Assembly: GCA_000435055.1 (NCBI GenBank)
Contig: FR879680.1
Span: 21,270 to 67,010, forward strand
Direction of reading: 5' to 3'
From: Clostridium sp. CAG:138
GTDB lineage: Bacteria; Bacillota; Clostridia; Christensenellales; CAG-138
Length of the DNA: 45,741 bases
Shown in pieces: positions 41,639 to 45,741 of this stretch. Under the pieces are notes generated by a model. That model had not been told where the DNA came from. It searched no databases and was given only the letters and a program-made list of their open reading frames with translations. Position 1 is the stretch's first letter. The number at the start of each line of letters is the position of its first letter. The position numbers and the translations under genes are program-made.

Positions 41639-41664
41639 AACGTCGCTTTATGCGGCGTTTTTTT
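41639..41664 (+). terminator. Terminator of the ComB-like gene
   Basis: AACGTCGC (41639-41646) pairs with GCGGCGTT (41652-41659), 8 bp with one G-U pair, followed by a T-run. Confidence 0.8.
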
Positions 41665-41697
41665 GCAGTCGAACAATGCCGCTGTACAAAGCGAAAA

Positions 41698-41792
41698 CGT
41701 TCCCTGCGAAACATATGTTTCCCGTGAAACATACCTTTCCGGTACTCCTTTCGTCCAATGCCCTGTTTGAGGCATTTGTTTCCCGTGAAACA
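41698..41792. other. parS sites upstream of parAB
   Basis: TGTTTCCCGTGAAACA occurs exactly at 41716-41731 and 41777-41792, one base from the bacterial parS consensus TGTTTCACGTGAAACA. A degenerate copy (four differences) lies at 41698-41713. Their place directly before parA supports the call. ParB spreads from such sites, so they may also autoregulate parAB. Confidence 0.88.
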
Positions 41793-41879
41793 TTCCGACC
41801 GCTGCATATAACGAATCGGCAAATCCGATAGTTCGGGAGAAAAAGCCGACAATTTCAATTAAAAAAACCGTATTCGGCA

Positions 41880-41908
41880 TTGAATTACCGGCAAAAAATG
41901 TGTATAAT
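41880..41908 (+). promoter_or_regulatory. parA promoter
   Basis: TTGAAT (41880-41885), 17-nt spacer, TATAAT (41903-41908). Confidence 0.75.
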
Positions 41909-41939
41909 ATGCTTAAAACAACATGTGCGGAGGTTCATA

Positions 41940-42707
41940 ATGGCAAAATTCATAGCCATCGCAAATCAAAAAGGCGGCGTCGGCAAAACAACAACCGCCG
42001 TTAATCTTGCTGCCTGCGTTGCACAGCAGGGAAAGCGCGTACTTCTTGTTGACATCGACCCACAGGGCAATGCAACAAGCGGCGTTGGTATTGACAAGGA
42101 CGCATGTGAGTACAGCGTCTACGATATGCTTATCAACGGTGTTAATGCCGAAAAAATAATTGTAAACACAAAAATTCCGACTCTCAAAGTTATCCCGTCC
42201 CGAATCGAGCTTGCAGGCGCGGAAGTTGAGCTTGTGAGTCTTATGGCGCGTGAACAAAAACTTAAAAATTCGCTGCGCGGAATCCAGCATGAGTTTGATT
42301 ATATCTTTGCGGACTGCCCTCCCTCGCTGGGTCTGTTAACGCTTAACGCTCTTACGGCAGCAGACACGCTGCTTGTTCCCATTCAGTGTGAATACTACGC
42401 TTTGGAGGGACTTTCTCAGCTTATGAACACTGTTCGTTTGGTTCGCATGAACCTGAACCCAGTGCTTGATGTTGAGGGCGTTGTTATGACCATGTACGAT
42501 AAGCGAACAAATCTGTCCGGACAGGTCGTAGGCGAAGTTAAAAAATTCTTCAGAAATAAGGTGTATGAAACGATTATTCCCCGTTCCGTTCGCCTCGGCG
42601 AAGCCCCGAGTTTCGGCCTTCCGATAACGCTCTATGATGCAAAATGCAATGCAGCAAAAGCCTATATCAGCCTTGCGGAAGAGCTTATCGAGTGTGACAA
42701 TGGATAA
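41940..42707 (+). CDS. parA: Chromosome-partitioning ATPase ParA/Soj
   Basis: Deviant-Walker ATPase that moves or monitors origin regions and regulates DnaA in Bacillus. The 255-aa protein starts FIAIANQKGGVGKTTTAVNLA, with the deviant Walker A lysine (Lys11) and the P-loop lysine (Lys16). It continues VDIDPQGNATSG and FADCPPSLGLLTLNAL. The short N-terminus without HTH marks it as the chromosomal (Soj) type. CGGAGG precedes ATG 41940; the frame opens at 41880 inside the promoter. parB follows 53 nt later. Confidence 0.96.
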   Translation: MAKFIAIANQKGGVGKTTTAVNLAACVAQQGKRVLLVDIDPQGNATSGVGIDKDACEYSVYDMLINGVNAEKIIVNTKIPTLKVIPSRIELAGAEVELVSLMAREQKLKNSLRGIQHEFDYIFADCPPSLGLLTLNALTAADTLLVPIQCEYYALEGLSQLMNTVRLVRMNLNPVLDVEGVVMTMYDKRTNLSGQVVGEVKKFFRNKVYETIIPRSVRLGEAPSFGLPITLYDAKCNAAKAYISLAEELIECDNG

Positions 42708-42760
42708 TCGGCAATTAAACAGATAATGCAAAATAATGAGAAACGGAGAAAATTAACGTT

Positions 42761-43606
42761 ATGAAAGGACTCGGAAAAGGGCTTGATGCACTTCTCGGCG
42801 GATATGAAGCTCCCAATGAAACCGCCGTCAGCACTCTGTCCGTGTATCTGATAGATAATAATTCGGATCAGCCTCGAAAAAAATTCGACGAAGCGAAGCT
42901 TGTCGAGCTTGCAAACAGCATAGCGCAGCATGGTATCGTTCAGCCCATAATCGTTCGCAAAGTCGGCGAGAGATATTCAATCATTGCAGGTGAACGCCGT
43001 TTCCGTGCCGCACGCCGCGCAGGACTGAATGAAGTTCCCGTGATCGTCCGCGAAATGGACGAACAGCAGGTTTTGGAAGTATCTCTGATTGAAAATCTTC
43101 AGCGTGAAAATCTGAACGCACTTGAAGAGGCCGCAGCCATCCGAACACTTATGGATGAACATGACCTGACGCAGGATGAAGTTGCAAAGCGTCTCGGAAA
43201 ATCCCGCCCCGCCATTGCAAATGCGGTTCGCCTGCTCAGTCTTCCGGAGGAATTGCAGGCACTTGTGCTTGAAGACAAGCTCTCCGCCGGGCATTGCCGC
43301 GTGCTTGCCTCAGTGCCGGACGAGGAGCTGATGATTAAACTCGCCGGACTTGCTGCGGCAGAAGGTTGGTCCGTGCGCGAAACAGAACGCCGAGTTGCCG
43401 ATGCACTGGATGCAAAAAAACTTGAAAAACGCCAGCCGAAACGCGAAAAGCTGTCAACCGACATGAAATCCGCACAGGACAGCCTGCGCGAGCATCTCGG
43501 AACGAAAGTACGCTTCCGCGGCGATGAGAACAAGGGTAAAATAGTCATTGAATACTACAGCAAAGACGAGCTTGCGGGCATTTATGACAGAATTATGGGC
43601 AACTGA
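42761..43606 (+). CDS. parB: ParB/Spo0J chromosome-partitioning protein
   Basis: CTP-dependent DNA clamp that loads at parS and recruits SMC. The 281-aa protein starts GLGKGLDALLGG, the ParA-stimulating N-terminal motif. The CTP-binding domain has QPRKKFDEAKL, IAGERRFRAARRAG and SLIENLQRENLNALEEA. An HTH follows (LTQDEVAKRLGKSRPAIANAVRLL), then a C-terminal dimerisation region. GGAGA lies about 12 nt before the ATG. Confidence 0.97.
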   Translation: MKGLGKGLDALLGGYEAPNETAVSTLSVYLIDNNSDQPRKKFDEAKLVELANSIAQHGIVQPIIVRKVGERYSIIAGERRFRAARRAGLNEVPVIVREMDEQQVLEVSLIENLQRENLNALEEAAAIRTLMDEHDLTQDEVAKRLGKSRPAIANAVRLLSLPEELQALVLEDKLSAGHCRVLASVPDEELMIKLAGLAAAEGWSVRETERRVADALDAKKLEKRQPKREKLSTDMKSAQDSLREHLGTKVRFRGDENKGKIVIEYYSKDELAGIYDRIMGN

Positions 43607-43618
43607 GAGGAAATCGGA

Positions 43619-44485
43619 ATGTATCTTGCAGATGGTTGGAAAGACTATGAAATAATTGATGCCGGGAATGACGAAAAACTCGAACGCTGGGGCAAAGTCA
43701 TACTGCTGCGCCCCGATCCGCAGGCAATTTGGCCGATGAAATCCGCCGGCTATTGCGATGCACATTATATTCGGTCCTCAACAGGCGGCGGTGCGTGGAA
43801 CTTCAATCGCACATTGCCGGAAAGTTGGGTCATCAATTACCGCAACCTCAGTTTTATCGTTCGCCCGACGGGTTTTAAGCATACCGGTCTTTTCCCCGAA
43901 CAAGCGGTTAACTGGGATTTTATGCACAATTATGTGGATAAATATGTGAAAAAGACCGGCCGCCCATTCCGCGTGCTGAATCTTTTTGCATACACAGGCG
44001 GCGCAACATGTGCCTTGGCAGCCGCAGGAGCGGAAGTTGTTCACGTTGACGCTGCAAAAGGTATTGTAGCATGGGCAAAAAATAATCTTGCTCAATCAGG
44101 ACTTGCCGACAAACCTGTTCGGTTTATCGTTGATGATGTAATGAAATTTGTTCTCCGTGAGCAGCGGCGGGGGCGTTTCTACGAAGGTATCCTCATGGAT
44201 CCGCCCAGCTACGGCAGAGGACCCGACGGCGAAATGTGGCGCATTGAAGCCAACCTCTATCCGTTGGTTCGCGAATGCGTATCTCTACTCAGTCCCGATG
44301 CAGGTTTTTTCCTAATCAATTCATACACGACAGGTCTTGCTCCTGCGGTAATCAAAAACGTTCTGACGACTGCGCTTGACGGGCGCGGCGGAGTCTGCGA
44401 CGCACAGGAGATCGGCTTGCCGATAACGCACGGCGGCCTCGTCCTCCCCTGCGGCTGCACGGGCAGATGGTACCGCGAAGTATAG
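43619..44485 (+). CDS. Class I SAM-dependent methyltransferase, RlmI-like (COG1092)
   Basis: A 288-aa protein similar to the catalytic part of 23S rRNA methyltransferases RlmI/RlmK, without the PUA domain. SAM-binding LNLFAYTGGATCALAAAGAEVVHVD is followed by a motif-IV ILMDPPSYGRGPDGEMW. An N-terminal region (FIVRPTGFKHTGLFPEQAVNW) is typical of this group. GAGAGGAAA precedes the ATG, only 12 nt after parB. The next gene, a pseudouridine synthase, begins about 28 nt later. RNA is the likely substrate. Confidence 0.88.
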   Translation: MYLADGWKDYEIIDAGNDEKLERWGKVILLRPDPQAIWPMKSAGYCDAHYIRSSTGGGAWNFNRTLPESWVINYRNLSFIVRPTGFKHTGLFPEQAVNWDFMHNYVDKYVKKTGRPFRVLNLFAYTGGATCALAAAGAEVVHVDAAKGIVAWAKNNLAQSGLADKPVRFIVDDVMKFVLREQRRGRFYEGILMDPPSYGRGPDGEMWRIEANLYPLVRECVSLLSPDAGFFLINSYTTGLAPAVIKNVLTTALDGRGGVCDAQEIGLPITHGGLVLPCGCTGRWYREV

Positions 44486-44513
44486 AGTTCACCGTTATTT
44501 TTTGCATACCGCA

Positions 44514-45741
44514 ATGAAAAACAAAATTAAAATTATCTATGAGGACAACCATCTTCTTGTCTGCGAAAAACCTGTGAACATGCCCGTCCAGGCGGATTCA
44601 TCAGGCGATGAGGATTTGCTTTCGACCGTTAAAGCGTACATCAAAGAAAAGTACAGCAAACCCGGCGAGGTCTATCTCGGGCTTGTTCATCGGCTTGACC
44701 GACCCGTAGGCGGCGTAATGGTTTTTGCGCGAACAAGCAAAGCAGCTGCGCGCCTTACCGAAAGCTTTAAAAATCGAAAAACAAAAAAACGTTATGCGGC
44801 TATAGTTTCAGGTTCTCCGTGCAGCAGTGCGGAACTGGAATGCGACTTGTTGCGCGATGAACAAAACAACATATCAAGAGTGGTTCGGCCGAACACACCC
44901 GGCGCAAAAGCCGCAAGTCTCGAATATGTTTCGACAGTTACAAAAAATGGTTTCACGTTGCTTGATGTCCTGCTTCATACCGGTCGGCACCACCAGATTC
45001 GGGCACAATTGGCGTGGAGCGGCTGTCCGATTTTCGGTGACCAACGCTACAATCGCGCCGCGCGTGTCGGTCAGCAGATTGCACTCTATGCTTACAGTCT
45101 GACAATTGAACACCCTACCCTGCGCGAAAGTATGACTTTCACCTGCATACCTCACGGAGCAAAATTTGATGAATTCTCCGATGAATGCGCCGCGCTTGTG
45201 GCCGGCGTGCGCTGTGCCTATATCGATAATAACCTGATTTGTGTTAATAAAAGTTCAGGTATCTCATGCACTGTTGAGGATGGCGGCAATGATACCCTTG
45301 AAGCTCGGCTGAATTCCGCATTCGGCAAAGTCTACCCTTTGCACCGCCTTGATGCGCCGACGAGCGGATTGGTGCTTTTTGCAAGAAACGCGAAAACAGC
45401 TGCTGTCCTCGGAGAAGCAATACGTCAGCATAAAATCAAAAAGTTTTATCAGGCCGAAGTTTTCGGCGCTCCTCCTGCCGCATCGGGGAGCCTGCGGCTT
45501 TTCGGCAGAAAGGATTCGGAACGCGCATTTGTTCAGGTATTTACCAAACCTGTTTCAAATTCATTCGAAATGAATACCGATTACAGGCTGCTTTCATCGA
45601 ACGGCGGAACGAGTACACTTGAACTGCTGCTGATTACGGGTAAAACGCACCAGATTCGCGCCAGTCTTGCGCATATCGGCTGCCCGATCATCGGAGACGA
45701 CAAATACGGCGATCGTGTCGGGAACCGCAGCTTCCCCGCCG
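44514..45741 (+). CDS. Double RluA-family pseudouridine synthase (3' end outside window)
   Basis: One continuous frame of 409 codons, without stop, running off the window. It holds two RluA-type catalytic domains. Domain 1 (about residues 5-215) has IIYEDNHLLVCEKP, LVHRLDRPVGGVMVFA with Asp62, and TGRHHQIRAQLAWSGCPIFGD. Domain 2 (from about residue 232) has AYIDNNLICVNKSSG, PLHRLDAPTSGLVLFA with Asp280, and TGKTHQIRASLAHIGCPIIGDD. Both keep the catalytic Asp of HRLD. I checked the frame codon by codon. No S4 domain is seen. The Shine-Dalgarno is weak. Substrate RNA unknown. Confidence 0.9.
   Translation, partial: MKNKIKIIYEDNHLLVCEKPVNMPVQADSSGDEDLLSTVKAYIKEKYSKPGEVYLGLVHRLDRPVGGVMVFARTSKAAARLTESFKNRKTKKRYAAIVSGSPCSSAELECDLLRDEQNNISRVVRPNTPGAKAASLEYVSTVTKNGFTLLDVLLHTGRHHQIRAQLAWSGCPIFGDQRYNRAARVGQQIALYAYSLTIEHPTLRESMTFTCIPHGAKFDEFSDECAALVAGVRCAYIDNNLICVNKSSGISCTVEDGGNDTLEARLNSAFGKVYPLHRLDAPTSGLVLFARNAKTAAVLGEAIRQHKIKKFYQAEVFGAPPAASGSLRLFGRKDSERAFVQVFTKPVSNSFEMNTDYRLLSSNGGTSTLELLLITGKTHQIRASLAHIGCPIIGDDKYGDRVGNRSFPA

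Overview
The window reads as chromosome of an endospore-forming, moderately GC-rich gut-type clostridium. The evidence is mixed: Firmicutes-style signals (strong Shine-Dalgarno sites, sigma-A promoters, a CIRCE operator), PyrR, a split glycine decarboxylase (GcvPA/GcvPB), the spore-maturation pair spmA-spmB, a DUF1540 peptide and a chromosomal parAB locus with parS sites. No tRNA, rRNA, CRISPR array, transposase or phage gene was seen. The window cuts the first gene (truA, 5' end missing) and the last gene (a double RluA-type pseudouridine synthase, 3' end missing).

Layout. 1-5188 (+): truA, exonuclease III, dapF, a Dus-family dihydrouridine synthase and a CCA-adding enzyme. 5286-12435 (-): lspA, rluD, a HEAT-repeat/methyltransferase protein, pyrR, a very long coiled coil fused to an alpha/beta hydrolase, and a DUF1540 peptide. 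12631-19157 (+): a Schlafen/AlbA_2 ATP-binding protein followed by the glycine cleavage genes gcvT-gcvH-gcvPA-gcvPB. 19337-24782 (-): psuG, a CapA-like lipoprotein, a TIGR01906 membrane protein, tsaD and, 4 nt behind tsaD, a TIR-STING-like protein. 24963-25089: a dense cluster of DnaA boxes. 25137-28497: a Dabb-domain protein (-) and CIRCE-controlled clpB (+). 28732-36652 (-): broken wHTH genes, an operon CBM9-like protein / M81 peptidase / GH29 fucosidase, a cytidylate-kinase-like protein, a lipoprotein and a FolT-like ECF S component behind a candidate tetrahydrofolate riboswitch. 37313-45741 (+): LOG protein, KdpD/USP-like protein, small proteins, GNAT, spmAB, comB-like phosphatase, parS sites, parA-parB, an RlmI-like methyltransferase and the double pseudouridine synthase.

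How it fits together. Much of the window is housekeeping RNA modification (TruA, Dus, CCA, RluD, TsaD, RluA pair, methyltransferases) and one-carbon metabolism (GCV system, folate uptake). The accessory points of interest are the TIR-STING gene, which has no CD-NTase nearby in the window; the DnaA-box cluster with a parS-like site 1.2 kb away and parAB 17 kb away, which makes an origin of replication a serious possibility; the coiled-coil/hydrolase fusion; and the fucosidase operon with a triple operator-like repeat. Functions are read from sequence motifs by eye; no database search was possible.
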